In this document: one piece after another, positions 51,970 through 61,218 of the stretch
Layout of the letters: each line of letters opens with the position of its first letter
Numbering within the stretch: position 1 is the first letter of the stretch
Origin: JAKANT01 sp035502095
GTDB taxonomy: Bacteria; Pseudomonadota; Gammaproteobacteria; Burkholderiales; Burkholderiaceae_F
Length of the DNA stretch: 64,000 bases
Direction of reading: 5' to 3'
Assembly (NCBI GenBank): GCA_035502095.1
Contig: DATJUX010000011.1
Span: forward strand, 186,001 to 250,000
Translations under genes and position numbers: made by a program
Notes under the pieces: model-generated
The model's input: the letters and a program-made list of their open reading frames with translations, nothing else
The model's database searches: none
What the model was told of the DNA's origin: nothing

Positions 51970-52314
51970 TTACGGACGACTGCCCGTCGGGAACGGCCAC
52001 GCTGCAGCCGGATTGAGCGCGGTTTTCGCGCCCGGTGCAGCAGCCGTCGAAGGTGCCGCGGGAGCTGCCGGTGCCGGAGCAGCAGCAGCGGCCGGCGCAG
52101 CGGCCTTCTTGGGAGCAGCCTTTTTCTTCATCGCCGGCTTTCTAGCAGCCTTCTTGGCCGGCTTCTTTGCTGACTTCTTAGCTACTTTTTTTTTTGCAAC
52201 CTTCTTCTTTGCCGCTTTTTTGGCGGACTTCTTCGCCTTTTTCGCAGACTTCTTGGCCGCCTTCTTGGCGGGCTTCTTCTTCGCAGCTTTCTTCGCGGTC
52301 TTCTTGGTAGCCAT
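51970..52314 (-). CDS. Histone H1-like lysine/alanine-rich DNA-binding protein
   Basis: A 114-residue protein composed of KKAAKK-type repeats in its first about 75 residues (KPAKKAAKKSAKKAKKSAKK and similar), resembling the C-terminal tail of eukaryotic histone H1 and bacterial H1-like nucleoproteins. An Ala/Pro-rich segment follows and it ends NPAAAWPFPTGSRP. It should bind and compact DNA through charge. The repeats are built from varied AAG/AAA and GCC/GCG codons, which limits perfect DNA repetition. The ATG has AAAGGAG at good spacing. A strong terminator follows. Such genes are common in betaproteobacteria. It is transcribed on its own from the low-GC region upstream. Confidence 0.92.
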   Translation of the reverse strand: MATKKTAKKAAKKKPAKKAAKKSAKKAKKSAKKAAKKKVAKKKVAKKSAKKPAKKAARKPAMKKKAAPKKAAAPAAAAAPAPAAPAAPSTAAAPGAKTALNPAAAWPFPTGSRP

Positions 52315-52902
52315 TTGATGCTCCTTTAACGCGTTGATGATGGTTGGAAAGGAAACCCGCGGATCGCGGCAGACCGCGAAACCTTCGGGCCATTCATCGG
52401 CGCATGCAGGGGCTCTGTCGCCGCGGCAGACCCAGAAGTGCGTTTTGAGAGGCGCATATCCGAGTGAAGCGCGGAACGGTCAGGGCGAAAACCGCTGACG
52501 CTGATGAATCCGGCACCAGGTGCGCAACCGAAGGCGGGCGCGCACAAAACGAACGCCGGCCAGATGCCGGCGTTGCTGGAAGACGGGAAGCGTTGCTGGA
52601 GCGACGCTTGTTTCGATGAGGGAACGACAACCCAAGACCGGTGCGTCTCGTTTGCGTGTCGTCCTTTTGTGCTGACGATGAAGTTTCTACTGTGACTGTC
52701 TGAGTTCAATTCAGTGATCGACCGTCGCTTGTTAGACCAACGAATCGAGCAACCAAACTTGAGGTCGCTTTGTACTCTCAAACGAATTGGATCGCAAGAA
52801 AATTCTGCTCGATTCATCGATGAGTGTTCGATTTTGCGCACGCTTCGACGGTTCAACACGCGCATCGATCGATGCGAATCGCGCGCGCATCGCGTTGCAT
52901 CG
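52315..52902. other. 588-bp low-GC non-coding region between nrdB and the H1-like gene
   Basis: No gene is supported here. The base composition is visibly lower in G+C than in the surrounding genes, and the minus-strand frame at 52326-52865 lacks any protein-like pattern. It contains the promoter side of the H1-like gene, a terminator-like hairpin (52553-52573), and the perfect 16-bp palindrome CGCATCGATCGATGCG at 52861-52876, 27 bp beyond the nrdB stop. The stretch 52580-52860 on the minus strand could be a transcribed small RNA, because it ends in the terminator-like hairpin, but this is not shown. Confidence 0.5.
52553..52573 (-). terminator. Terminator-like hairpin upstream of the H1-like gene
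   Basis: ACGCCGGC/GCCGGCGT, a perfect 8-bp stem with a CAGAT loop, is followed on the minus strand by TCGTTTTGTG. It lies 330 bp beyond nrdB and 238 bp before the H1-like gene, so it would end either a long nrdAB transcript or a separate small transcript. Confidence 0.5.
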
Positions 52903-54018
52903 TCACTCCCAGTTCAACGCACCGCCCGATTGATATTCGATCACGCGCGTCTCGAAGAAGTTGCGCTCCTTCTTCAGGTCGATCATCTCGCTCATCCAAG
53001 GAAACGGGTTCTCCTCGGCCGCGAACAGCGCCTCGATCCCGATCTGCTGGCAGCGGCGGTTGGCGATGTAGCGCAGGTACCCCTTGAACATCGGCGCATT
53101 CAGCCCGAGAACGCCGCGCGGCATCGTGTCCTCGGCGTAGGCGTATTCGAGGTCGACCGCGCGCTTGAAGAGGTCCCGGACGTCCGCGCGGAACTCGGGC
53201 GTCCAGAGTTGCGCGTTCTCCAGCTTTATCTGGTTGATGAGGTCGATGCCGAAGTTGCAATGCATCGACTCGTCACGCAGGATGTATTGGTACTGCTCCG
53301 CTGCACCGGTCATCTTGTTCTGGCGGCCCAGGGCCAGGATCTGCGTGAAGCCGACGTAGAAGAACAGCCCTTCCATCAGGCACGCGAACACGATCAGCGA
53401 GCGCAGGAGCTGCTGGTCGGCCTCGACCGTGCCAGTGCGGAAATTCGCGTCGGTGAGCGTGTCGATGAAGGGAATCAGGAACTCGTCCTTGGCGCGGATC
53501 GAGGGTATTTCGTGGTACGCGTTGAAGATCTCGCCCTCGTCGAGGCCGAGCGACTCGACAATGTACTGGTAGGCGTGGGTGTGGATCGCCTCCTCGAACG
53601 CCTGGCGGAGCAGGAATTGACGGCACTCCGGCGCCGTGATGTGGCGGTAGGTGCCGAGAACGATGTTGTTGGCGGCGAGCGAGTCGGCGGTGACGAAGAA
53701 GCCGAGGTTGCGCCGGACCACGCGCCGCTCGTCTTCGGTCAGCCCCTGCGGGTCCTTCCACAGGGCGATGTCGCGCGACATGTTGATCTCCTGCGGCATC
53801 CAGTGGTTGGCGCAGGTCGCGAGGTACTTCTCCCAGGCCCACTTGTACTTGAACGGGACCAGCTGGTTGACGTCGGTCTTGCCGTTGATGATGCGCTTAT
53901 CCGCCGCCTTGACGCGGCGCAGGCCAGGCTCGACCTGCGCGGCGCTGCGCGGGGCAGGGGGCACCGGGCCGGCGGGCCGCGCTTGCGGAGCTGCGATCGG
54001 ATCGTCCCAGGACAACAT
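52903..54018 (-). CDS. nrdB: Ribonucleotide reductase class Ia beta subunit
   Basis: NrdB (371 residues) houses the di-iron centre and tyrosyl radical needed by NrdA to reduce ribonucleoside diphosphates aerobically. Iron ligands and the radical tyrosine are in FEEAIHTHAYQYIVES, with the tyrosine four residues after the histidine as in E. coli Tyr122. The second ligand set is in LRDESMHCNFGIDLI. The C-terminus (GGALNWE) is the tail that docks on NrdA. The ATG at 54018 has GAAGGAG; the longer frame to 54084 enters nrdA. It lies 40 bp after nrdA. The first 45 residues are Pro/Ala-rich and not conserved. Confidence 0.96.
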   Translation of the reverse strand: MLSWDDPIAAPQARPAGPVPPAPRSAAQVEPGLRRVKAADKRIINGKTDVNQLVPFKYKWAWEKYLATCANHWMPQEINMSRDIALWKDPQGLTEDERRVVRRNLGFFVTADSLAANNIVLGTYRHITAPECRQFLLRQAFEEAIHTHAYQYIVESLGLDEGEIFNAYHEIPSIRAKDEFLIPFIDTLTDANFRTGTVEADQQLLRSLIVFACLMEGLFFYVGFTQILALGRQNKMTGAAEQYQYILRDESMHCNFGIDLINQIKLENAQLWTPEFRADVRDLFKRAVDLEYAYAEDTMPRGVLGLNAPMFKGYLRYIANRRCQQIGIEALFAAEENPFPWMSEMIDLKKERNFFETRVIEYQSGGALNWE

Positions 54019-54058
54019 GAAAGCTCCTTCGCGTTCGGTTGCGCTCGGTCCGAGCCGC

Positions 54059-56977
54059 CTACTGGCATGCCTCGCAATCGGCAAGGCCGGGATCGCCGGG
54101 TTGGAGCATGCAGACCTTGCCCTCGGCCTCCGGCATCAGGACCGCCGCAGGGCCGGCGCCGTCGGTCGGCACCGCGTTCAGCTGACCGGTCCGGCCGGTC
54201 GCTTTTTCCGCGTGCGTCGCGCCGAGGGTGCGCAGGTAGTAGGTGGTCTTCAGGCCGCGCCGCCAGGCGAGCTTGTAGGTTTCATCCAGCTTCTTGCCCG
54301 AGGCGCCAGCCATGTAGATATTGAGTGACTGCGCCTGGTCGATCCACTTCTGACGCCTGGCCGCGCACTCGATCAGCCATTTCGGTTCGATCTCGAACGC
54401 GGTGGCGTAGAGGGCGCGGATGTCGGCGGGTATGCGGTCGATCTTCGCCAGCGAGCCGTCGAAGTGCTTGATGTCCATCACCATCACCTCGTCCCACAGG
54501 CCCAGGCGCTTGAGATCGCGCACCAAGTGCTCGTTGACGACCGTGAACTCGCCCGACAGGTTCGACTTCACGAACAGGTTCTGGAACGTCGGCTCGATGC
54601 TTGCGTCGACGCCGATGATGTTGGAGATCGTCGCAGTAGGCGCGATGGCCACGCAGTTCGAGTTGCGCATGCCGTGCTGCCGGATCCGCGAGCGCAGGCC
54701 GTCCCAGTCGAGCGACGCGCATCGGTCGACGTCGACCAGCGGCTCGCCGCCGTCGGTAGCCAGGCTGCCCCGCTGCTCGGCCAGAAGGTCCAGCGAGTCC
54801 TGCGGCAGGATGCCGCGATCCCACAACGAGCCGGCGAACGACGAGTACCGGCCACGCTCGGCCGCGAGCTCGGTCGAGGCCCAGTAGGCGTAGTAGCAGA
54901 CCGCTTCCATGCTGCGGTCGGCGAACTCGACCGCCGCGTCCGATGCGTAGGGCACCCGTTGCAGGTGCAGGCAATCCTGGAACCCCATCACGCCGAGGCC
55001 GACCGGCCGGTGGCGGAGGTTCGAGCTGCGTGCCTTCGGCACGGCGTAATAGTTGATGTCGACGACGTTGTCGAGCATCCGCATCGCCGTGGCGATGGTC
55101 CGCTTCAGCTTGGCATGGTCGAGCTCGAAGCCACCCCTGCCGTCGGCCAGCATGTGCGCGGGCAGATTCACGGAGCCGAGGTTGCAGACCGCGATCTCGT
55201 CGTCGCCGGTGTTGAGCGTGATTTCCGTGCAGAGGTTCGAGCTGTGGATGACGCCGACGTGCTGTTGCGGCGAGCGGAGGTTGCAGGCGTCTTTGAACGT
55301 GATCCACGGATGCCCGGTCTCGAACAGCATGGACAGCATCTTTCGCCACAGCTGCAGGGCCGGCACCTTCTTGAACAGCCTGATCTCGCCGCGCGCCGCC
55401 TTTTCTTCGTAGCGGCAGTAGGTCTCTTCGAACGCCCGGCCGGTCTTTTCGTGCAGCTCCGGGCAATCGGACGGCGAAAACAGGGTCCATTCGGCGCCTT
55501 CCATGACACGCTTCATGAACACGTCGGGGATCCAGTTGGCCGTGTTCATGTCGTGCGTGCGGCGCCGGTCGTCGCCGGTGTTCTTGCGCAGCTCGAGAAA
55601 CTCCTCGATGTCGAGATGCCACGTCTCGAGATAGCAGCACACGGCGCCCTTGCGCTTGCCGCCCTGGTTGACGGCAACCGCCGTGTCGTTGACGACCTTC
55701 AGGAACGGCACCACGCCCTGGCTCTTGCCGTTGGTGCCCTTGATGTGCGAGCCGAGCGCCCGCACGGGCGTCCAGTCGTTGCCGAGGCCGCCTGCGTACT
55801 TGGCAAGCAGCGCGTTTTCCTTGATCGCCTCGTAGATGCCGTCGAGATCGTCGGAGACCGTGGTCAGGTAGCACGACGAGAGCTGCGAATGCCGGGTGCC
55901 GCTATTAAATAGTGTCGGCGTCGAGCTCATGAAGTCGAAGCTCGACAGAGCCTCGTAGAACTCGATCGCGCGCGTCTCGCGATCGATCTCGTTGAGCGCC
56001 AGGCCCATCGCGACTCGCATGAAGAATGCCTGCGGCAGCTCGAAGCGGCGGCCGCGATGGTGCAGGAAGTAGCGGTCGTAGAGCGTCTGCAGCCCGAGGT
56101 ACGAGAATTGCATGTCGCGCTCCGGCCGGAGCGCGTCGGCGAGCCGCTTGAGGTCGAATCCGCCAAGGCGTTCGTCGAGCAGTTCGACCGCGATGCCGTG
56201 CTTGATGAACTGCGGGAAGTACTCGGGATAACGCAGCGTCATCTGCGCCTGCGTGACCTCCTCGCCGAGCGCCTCGCGCCGCACGGTGTGCATCAGAAGG
56301 CGCGCGGTCACCTTGCTGTAGGCCGGGTCCTTCTCGATCAGCGAGCGCGCGGCGAGGATCGCCGACTTGTAGACCTCGTCGAGCGGCACGCTGTCGTAGA
56401 GGTTCTTGACCGTCTCGCCAAGGATCGCCTGCGCCGCCACGAATTCGTCCAGGCCCGCGCAGGCCGAATCGATCAACGCCCGTAGCCGCGTCAGGTCCAG
56501 CGGCACGCGCCGGCCGTCCTCGATCATCGACAGCTGCGGCGCAGCGGGCTCGGACCGCGGCTGGCGCGCGACGCGCTCCTGCGCACGCTTTTCCCGATAC
56601 AGGACATACGCGCGCGCGACGTCGTGCGCCCCGTCGCGCATCAGCGACAGCTCGACCTGGTCCTGGATGTCTTCGATGTGGAACGTGCCGCCGGCCGGGC
56701 GCCGACGCATCAGCGCACCGATCGTTCCTCCCGTCAGCCGCTCCACCTGCTCCCGCACCGCGGCGGACGCGGCGCCCTGGCCGCCACGTACGGCGAGGAA
56801 CGCCTTGGTCATGGCGATGGCGATCTTGGCCGGCTCGAATCCGACCACCGCGCCGTTGCGCCGTATCACCTTGTAGTCCGCGTACGACGTCGCGAGCGCC
56901 GTGCCGATGCCGTGCTGTGCCGCGGCCGCCGGAAAGGCGCCGGGCAGCGGGCCGGCGCCCACTTCCTGATACTGCAT
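54059..56977 (-). CDS. nrdA: Ribonucleotide reductase class Ia alpha subunit
   Basis: NrdA, the 972-residue catalytic subunit, converts NDPs to dNDPs. An N-terminal ATP-cone (about 35-125; IRRNGAVVGFEPAKIAIAMTKAF) and a second cone-like stretch near 155-240 precede the barrel. Active-site residues appear in SSCYLTTVSDDL, NLCTEITLNTGDDEIAVCNLGS (Asn-Cys-Glu and the redox Cys) and NCVAIAPTATISNIIG. The C-terminal redox tail is CEACQ. The protein is longer than E. coli NrdA, mainly by the extended N-terminus. It is followed by nrdB 40 bp on. Two NrdR-like boxes lie 167-213 bp upstream of the start codon. Confidence 0.96.
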   Translation of the reverse strand: MQYQEVGAGPLPGAFPAAAAQHGIGTALATSYADYKVIRRNGAVVGFEPAKIAIAMTKAFLAVRGGQGAASAAVREQVERLTGGTIGALMRRRPAGGTFHIEDIQDQVELSLMRDGAHDVARAYVLYREKRAQERVARQPRSEPAAPQLSMIEDGRRVPLDLTRLRALIDSACAGLDEFVAAQAILGETVKNLYDSVPLDEVYKSAILAARSLIEKDPAYSKVTARLLMHTVRREALGEEVTQAQMTLRYPEYFPQFIKHGIAVELLDERLGGFDLKRLADALRPERDMQFSYLGLQTLYDRYFLHHRGRRFELPQAFFMRVAMGLALNEIDRETRAIEFYEALSSFDFMSSTPTLFNSGTRHSQLSSCYLTTVSDDLDGIYEAIKENALLAKYAGGLGNDWTPVRALGSHIKGTNGKSQGVVPFLKVVNDTAVAVNQGGKRKGAVCCYLETWHLDIEEFLELRKNTGDDRRRTHDMNTANWIPDVFMKRVMEGAEWTLFSPSDCPELHEKTGRAFEETYCRYEEKAARGEIRLFKKVPALQLWRKMLSMLFETGHPWITFKDACNLRSPQQHVGVIHSSNLCTEITLNTGDDEIAVCNLGSVNLPAHMLADGRGGFELDHAKLKRTIATAMRMLDNVVDINYYAVPKARSSNLRHRPVGLGVMGFQDCLHLQRVPYASDAAVEFADRSMEAVCYYAYWASTELAAERGRYSSFAGSLWDRGILPQDSLDLLAEQRGSLATDGGEPLVDVDRCASLDWDGLRSRIRQHGMRNSNCVAIAPTATISNIIGVDASIEPTFQNLFVKSNLSGEFTVVNEHLVRDLKRLGLWDEVMVMDIKHFDGSLAKIDRIPADIRALYATAFEIEPKWLIECAARRQKWIDQAQSLNIYMAGASGKKLDETYKLAWRRGLKTTYYLRTLGATHAEKATGRTGQLNAVPTDGAGPAAVLMPEAEGKVCMLQPGDPGLADCEACQ

Positions 56978-57143
56978 GCAACCTCCGTCCCGAATCGCTC
57001 GCTCCGTCCCACCTACAAGAGGTCGGGCGCTGCGCTGAAATGACCACTACGTATTGTTGTCCGCGCGCTCCGCTTGTGCCGGCGGGGAGCGCAGGCGATT
57101 GGCGCCGGGCACCGGTCCGGCGCGGCTGCGCCCGCCGCACTTA

Positions 57144-57190
57144 CCACAATATGTTGGGTCTCCTTGGTATCTATGCACAATCGCTAGTGT
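57144..57190. promoter_or_regulatory. Tandem NrdR-like boxes upstream of nrdAB
   Basis: Two sites resemble the NrdR consensus ACACWATATATWGTGT. Box 1 at 57144-57159 (CCACAATATGTTGGGT) matches 13 of 16 positions by eye. Box 2 at 57175-57190 (GCACAATCGCTAGTGT) matches all but the first base and the central three. Their spacing is 31 bp, three helical turns, which is the usual arrangement for the NrdR repressor of ribonucleotide reductase genes. They lie in the 300-bp gap between nrdA (-) and the end of ampD. The nrdR gene itself is not in the window. The rest of that gap shows nothing else clear. Confidence 0.75.
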
Positions 57191-57277
57191 GGGGCGGGAT
57201 CATAGGCAACATCGCGGCGAAACTCAACACGCGCGCGACAAAACGCGCCCACCAAGCGTGCGCATGCCGCCGGGTGC

Positions 57278-57850
57278 TCAGGCGCGCGGAGCGGCGAACA
57301 GGGCCGGATCGAGGCGGGCGTCGGCACGCAGCCGCGCCCAGTCGAAGTACGGACCGGGATCGGTCTTGCGGTCGGCCGCGACCTCGCTATGGCCGCGGAT
57401 GGCCCGCAGCGGATGGGCGGCGCGCAGGGTCACGACCAGCTCGCATAACGAGCGGTACTGCGCGTCGGTGAACGGAATGAAGTCGGTGCCTTCCAGTTCG
57501 ATGCCGAGCGAAAAATCGTTGCAGCTGGGGCGGCTCTCGAAGCTGGAAATCCCCGCGTGCCAGGCCCGGTCGGCCGTCGGGACGAACTGGATCATGTCGC
57601 CCGCGCGGTCGATGAAGAAATGGGTCGACAGGCGCGCGCCGGCCAAGGCAGCGAAGAACGGGTGCGCCGCCGCGTCGAGCATACCGGTGAAGAGCCGCAC
57701 CACGTCGCCGGTACCGAACACGCCCGGTGGCAGGCTGATGTTGTGGATGATCACGAGTTCGACGGGCGTGGATGGCGGGCGGGCATCGAAGAACGGCGAA
57801 ACGACACGCGTCACGCCTGCCACCCAGCCCGCTGCATCGACCGGACCCAT
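57278..57850 (-). CDS. ampD: 1,6-anhydro-N-acetylmuramyl-L-alanine amidase AmpD
   Basis: Cytoplasmic zinc amidase (190 residues) that trims 1,6-anhydro muropeptides during peptidoglycan recycling; in many Gram-negatives its loss derepresses beta-lactamase. The zinc ligands are the His in LVIIHNISLPPG and the later His/Asp pair in RGHSEVAADRKTDPG. STHFFIDRAGDMIQFV and GIELEGTDF are typical of the amidase_2 fold. There is no signal peptide, in keeping with AmpD. The ATG at 57850 is used. It complements mpl (43386-44807) in the same pathway. It lies between pilR and the nrdA promoter region. Confidence 0.94.
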   Translation of the reverse strand: MGPVDAAGWVAGVTRVVSPFFDARPPSTPVELVIIHNISLPPGVFGTGDVVRLFTGMLDAAAHPFFAALAGARLSTHFFIDRAGDMIQFVPTADRAWHAGISSFESRPSCNDFSLGIELEGTDFIPFTDAQYRSLCELVVTLRAAHPLRAIRGHSEVAADRKTDPGPYFDWARLRADARLDPALFAAPRA

Positions 57851-57913
57851 CGCCTTTGTTCTAACCCGTCGCGCGGGTCGACCGCGCGGGCATGCTCGAG
57901 GCCGCCGGGCCTT

Positions 57914-59401
57914 TCATTTGAGCCCGAGCCGTTGCATCCGGTAGCGCAACTGGCGAAACGTGATGCCGAGCAACTGCGCCGCCGCGGTGCGGTTGTTGCG
58001 CGTCCTGCCCAGCGCAGCGCGAATCGCTTCGGCTTCGAGATGATCGAGATAGGCAGGCAGCTGGGATGGCACTCCGTCGACCAGATCGAAGTTCTGGACC
58101 AGGGTGGCGGACGAAGGCTCCACGGCGCGATTGCTCGCCGGTTCCGTCCCCGGCTCCGCCTCCGGTTCGAGCAGCAGATCCACCTCGGCCTGCGGCAGCA
58201 TGAGATCGAGCGCCTCGAGCACCCCGCCCGGCGCGAGCGCGAGCGCGCGTTCGAGGATGTTCTCGAGCTCGCGCACGTTGCCCGGGAATTCGTATGCCGC
58301 CAGCGCAGCTTGCGCGGCCGGAGTGAGCTGCGCGACTTCGCCCTGCCCTCGGGCCGCAAACCGTGCCAGGATCGACGCCGCGATCAATGGGATGTCCTCG
58401 GCGCGACTGCGCAGCGCCGGCACCCGCAGTTCGATCACGTTGAGCCGGTAGTACAGGTCCTGGCGGAAACGGCCCGCGGCAACGAGCTTGCCGAGGTCCT
58501 GGTGCGTGGCGCTGAGGATGCGCACGTCGACCGGGTCCTCGACGGTGCTGCCGACCTTGCGCACGCGCCGTTCCTGAATTGCGCGCAGCAGCTTCACCTG
58601 CATCGGCAGCGGAAGTTCGGCGACCTCGTCCAGGAAGAGCGTGCCGCCGACGGCGGCCTGGAAAAATCCTTCCCGGTCGCGATCCGCTCCGGTAAAGGCG
58701 CCCTTTTTGTAGCCGAAGAACTCCGCTTCCATCAGCGCCTCGGGAATCGCGCCGCAATTGACGGCGACGAATGGCAGCGCACAACGGGCGGACGAGTCAT
58801 GGATCGCGCGCGCGACGAGTTCCTTGCCGCTGCCGGACTCGCCGAAGATTGCCACCGGCGCCATGCTGTGGGCAAGACGAGCGATCATCGAGCGCAACTG
58901 GCGCATGGACGGCGCTTCGCCGATCAGCTTGGCCATGGCCGTGCCGCTTGCGGACGTTCCGCGCGTCGCCGGCAGCTCGGGCGGCTGCTGCAAGGCCGAA
59001 CGCACCAGCGCGCGCAGCTGCTCGAGGTCAACCGGTTTCGCGAGATAGTCGAATGCACCGGCCTTGAGGGCGGCGATCGCGTTTTCGGTGCTGCCGTAGG
59101 CGGTGATCACAGCGATGGGAGGACCGTTCCGGGCGGCAACGTCGCGCACCAGATCGAGCCCAACGCCGTCGGGCAGCCGCATGTCGGTCAGCGCCAGCGC
59201 GTACCGGTTGCGGCTCAGCAGATCGCGCGCTTCCCCGAGTGATGCGGCGATGTCGACGTCCAGGCCGAGGCGCACCAGGGTCAACGCGATCAGCTCGCGC
59301 AGGTCGGCCTCGTCGTCGACGACGAGCACGACCGGCGAACGGCGTGCGCCCGTCTCGGGCGAACTCTGCTCCGCTGCGGCGGCCGACGTGCGTTCGTTCA
59401 T
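57914..59401 (-). CDS. pilR: Sigma-54-dependent response regulator, PilR-type
   Basis: NtrC-family regulator of 495 residues. The receiver domain (about 23-140) has phospho-acceptor Asp73 (LTDMRLPDG). The AAA+ sigma-54 activation domain (about 160-395) has Walker A GESGSGKE, GYKKGAFTGA (the sigma-54 contact loop) and GTLFLDEVAELP. A C-terminal Fis-type helix-turn-helix is in NNRTAAAQLLGITFRQLRYR. Coupling with a six-helix sensor kinase encoded 10 bp upstream fits PilS-PilR control of type IV pilus genes, which are not in the window. The ATG at 59401 is used; longer frames overlap pilS. Confidence 0.93.
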   Translation of the reverse strand: MNERTSAAAAEQSSPETGARRSPVVLVVDDEADLRELIALTLVRLGLDVDIAASLGEARDLLSRNRYALALTDMRLPDGVGLDLVRDVAARNGPPIAVITAYGSTENAIAALKAGAFDYLAKPVDLEQLRALVRSALQQPPELPATRGTSASGTAMAKLIGEAPSMRQLRSMIARLAHSMAPVAIFGESGSGKELVARAIHDSSARCALPFVAVNCGAIPEALMEAEFFGYKKGAFTGADRDREGFFQAAVGGTLFLDEVAELPLPMQVKLLRAIQERRVRKVGSTVEDPVDVRILSATHQDLGKLVAAGRFRQDLYYRLNVIELRVPALRSRAEDIPLIAASILARFAARGQGEVAQLTPAAQAALAAYEFPGNVRELENILERALALAPGGVLEALDLMLPQAEVDLLLEPEAEPGTEPASNRAVEPSSATLVQNFDLVDGVPSQLPAYLDHLEAEAIRAALGRTRNNRTAAAQLLGITFRQLRYRMQRLGLK

Positions 59402-59411
59402 CGCCTGACGC

Positions 59412-61124
59412 TCAGTGCACCGGCATCGTATCCAAGAAACCGCCCGTTTCGGCGCCCGCACCGGATGTCCGCGCAAAGCGCAGCACGAAGCCCTCGCGCG
59501 ACGTCCCATCGAGGTCGCGCCGGGCGCCGAACGCGAGATCGCACCCATTGGCGAGCGCGAACTCGCGCGCAATGTACAAACCAAGACCGGTGCCGCGTGC
59601 ATGGGTGGTGTAGAAGGGCTCGAACAGGGCGGCGCGCGTTTCAGCCGCGACACCGGGCCCGTCGTCGAAAACCCACAGCTGCGGACGCCCGCCGTCGTCG
59701 GCCGCGACTTCGCTTACCACCTCGACCGCGCCGGGGCTGGACGTCGCGTAGCGCAGTGCGTTGTCGATCAGGTTGAACAGGATCTGGCGCAGATGCGATG
59801 GCTCGAACTTGACGACGAGGTCGCTCCTGGCCTCGACCCGCACCCTGCCCGCGGGAAGACCGCGATCGCGTTCGAATTCCTGCAGCCAGTCGCCGACGAA
59901 CCGCCCGAGGGCGATCTCGTCGCCAAGGGGCGGCTCGCGCCGCGCTACGCGCAGCACGTCCTCGACCAGGCGGTTCAGGCGCAGCGTGTTCTCGCGCACG
60001 ATCGCGACCAGGCGCCGCTGCAGCTGTGCGTCGGCCTCCTCGGCGAGCAATTGTCCGGCGTGGCTGATCGCCGCCAGAGGATTGCGGATCTCGTGCGCGA
60101 TCGATGCGGTCAGCCGTCCCATGCTGGCAAGCTTCAGCTGCTGGGCGCGTTGCTCGATCGCGCGCACGTCCTCCAGGAAGATCACGAACTCGTCGTTCGC
60201 GTCCGAGGTGGGGCGCGCAAAGCGCGCGCGCAGCCGTACCTCGGCTGCCGGCGCGGCGCCGCCTGCCCCGTCCTCGGCGACCGTCAGCACTGCGTCGAAC
60301 CAGTTGCCACGCGGGTTCTCGTCGACCAGCCATTCCGTGAAGGCCTGCGCCAGCGGCTGCATGTGCGGATACCCGTCGAGGCGGCGCCCGGTGAACTGCG
60401 CTTCGGGATGCAACGAGAGGAGCAGCCGCGCCGCGCGATTGTTCGCGCGCACGCGCGTCTCGCCGTCGACCACGAGCACACCCTGATCTATCTGCGCAAT
60501 CACGAGCCGGTTGATCTCGAGTTGGTTCTCGAGGTCGCGGCCGCGCCGCGTAGCCAGCCTTTCCTGCACCGACAGGCGCGCGGAGAGCAGGCCGAGCAGG
60601 CCGGTGATGGCGAACAGCGCCGCGCCGTAGAGTCCGGCCTGGAATACCACGGACTCCTGCACGCCCGGCTGCAGACCGCGCAACAGCGAATCGATCAGCA
60701 GCACCAGCACCGCCAGCGAGCAGACGAAAAACGCCGCGATCGTCGGCAGAAGAAGCGCGGCGCTGGCGAGCGGCAGCAGATAGAAGATCATGATGCCGCC
60801 GCGGACGCCACCCCCGAGCGCGAGCAGGATCGAGATCATGATGAGGTCGATCGCGAGTTGCGCGCCCAGTTGCAGCGCGAAGTTGCTGCGCACAAACAAA
60901 GCGAGAATGGCCAGCGAGGCCGCGAACACGAAATACGCCAGGCCGACCGCAAGGAGGCGTGGCGCGCCCGCTGCGCCAGCCTCTCCGAGCGGCGGCCCGA
61001 ACGCCGCGATGACGAGAACCAGCGTGCTCACGATCAGCACGCGGATGAGCGCGATGTATTCGAGCGTCCGCCAGCTCGGAGTGCGGTCGGCCGGCAGCGA
61101 GCCGAACAGGTCCTCAGCAAGCAC
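59412..61124 (-). CDS. pilS: Sensor histidine kinase, PilS-type
   Basis: Inner-membrane histidine kinase of 570 residues. Six membrane helices (about 25-200) are followed by a PAS-like domain (about 225-330), the phosphorylated histidine in SIAHEIRNPLAAIS, and a HATPase domain with NLIDNALRYA, FDDGPGVA and GTGLGLYIAREF. This is the PilS layout. A GTG at 61124 (MLAEDLFGSLP) with GAGGAGCGA nine bases before is the best start; frames reaching 61430 overlap the PP0621-like gene with unrelated residues. It is the partner of PilR. The ligand is unknown; in related systems the pilin itself is sensed in the membrane. Confidence 0.92.
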   Translation of the reverse strand: MLAEDLFGSLPADRTPSWRTLEYIALIRVLIVSTLVLVIAAFGPPLGEAGAAGAPRLLAVGLAYFVFAASLAILALFVRSNFALQLGAQLAIDLIMISILLALGGGVRGGIMIFYLLPLASAALLLPTIAAFFVCSLAVLVLLIDSLLRGLQPGVQESVVFQAGLYGAALFAITGLLGLLSARLSVQERLATRRGRDLENQLEINRLVIAQIDQGVLVVDGETRVRANNRAARLLLSLHPEAQFTGRRLDGYPHMQPLAQAFTEWLVDENPRGNWFDAVLTVAEDGAGGAAPAAEVRLRARFARPTSDANDEFVIFLEDVRAIEQRAQQLKLASMGRLTASIAHEIRNPLAAISHAGQLLAEEADAQLQRRLVAIVRENTLRLNRLVEDVLRVARREPPLGDEIALGRFVGDWLQEFERDRGLPAGRVRVEARSDLVVKFEPSHLRQILFNLIDNALRYATSSPGAVEVVSEVAADDGGRPQLWVFDDGPGVAAETRAALFEPFYTTHARGTGLGLYIAREFALANGCDLAFGARRDLDGTSREGFVLRFARTSGAGAETGGFLDTMPVH

Positions 61125-61218
61125 GGCGGTCTCGCTCCTCAGGACCCGGAAGCCGCGCAGAAACGCATGACCCGCTCCGCGGCGCGACACCGGCCGACGG
61201 CGTGAGAGCGCGCCGGCG

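Noticed and set aside
52326..52865. 179-codon minus-strand frame between nrdB and the H1-like gene
   Set aside because: Ser/Arg-rich, no ribosome site, crosses a terminator-like hairpin; not protein-like.
57044..57059. A third NrdR-like box (CCACTACGTATTGTTG) nearer nrdA
   Set aside because: Only about 11 of 16 positions fit and it is not at a helical multiple that matches the other two.
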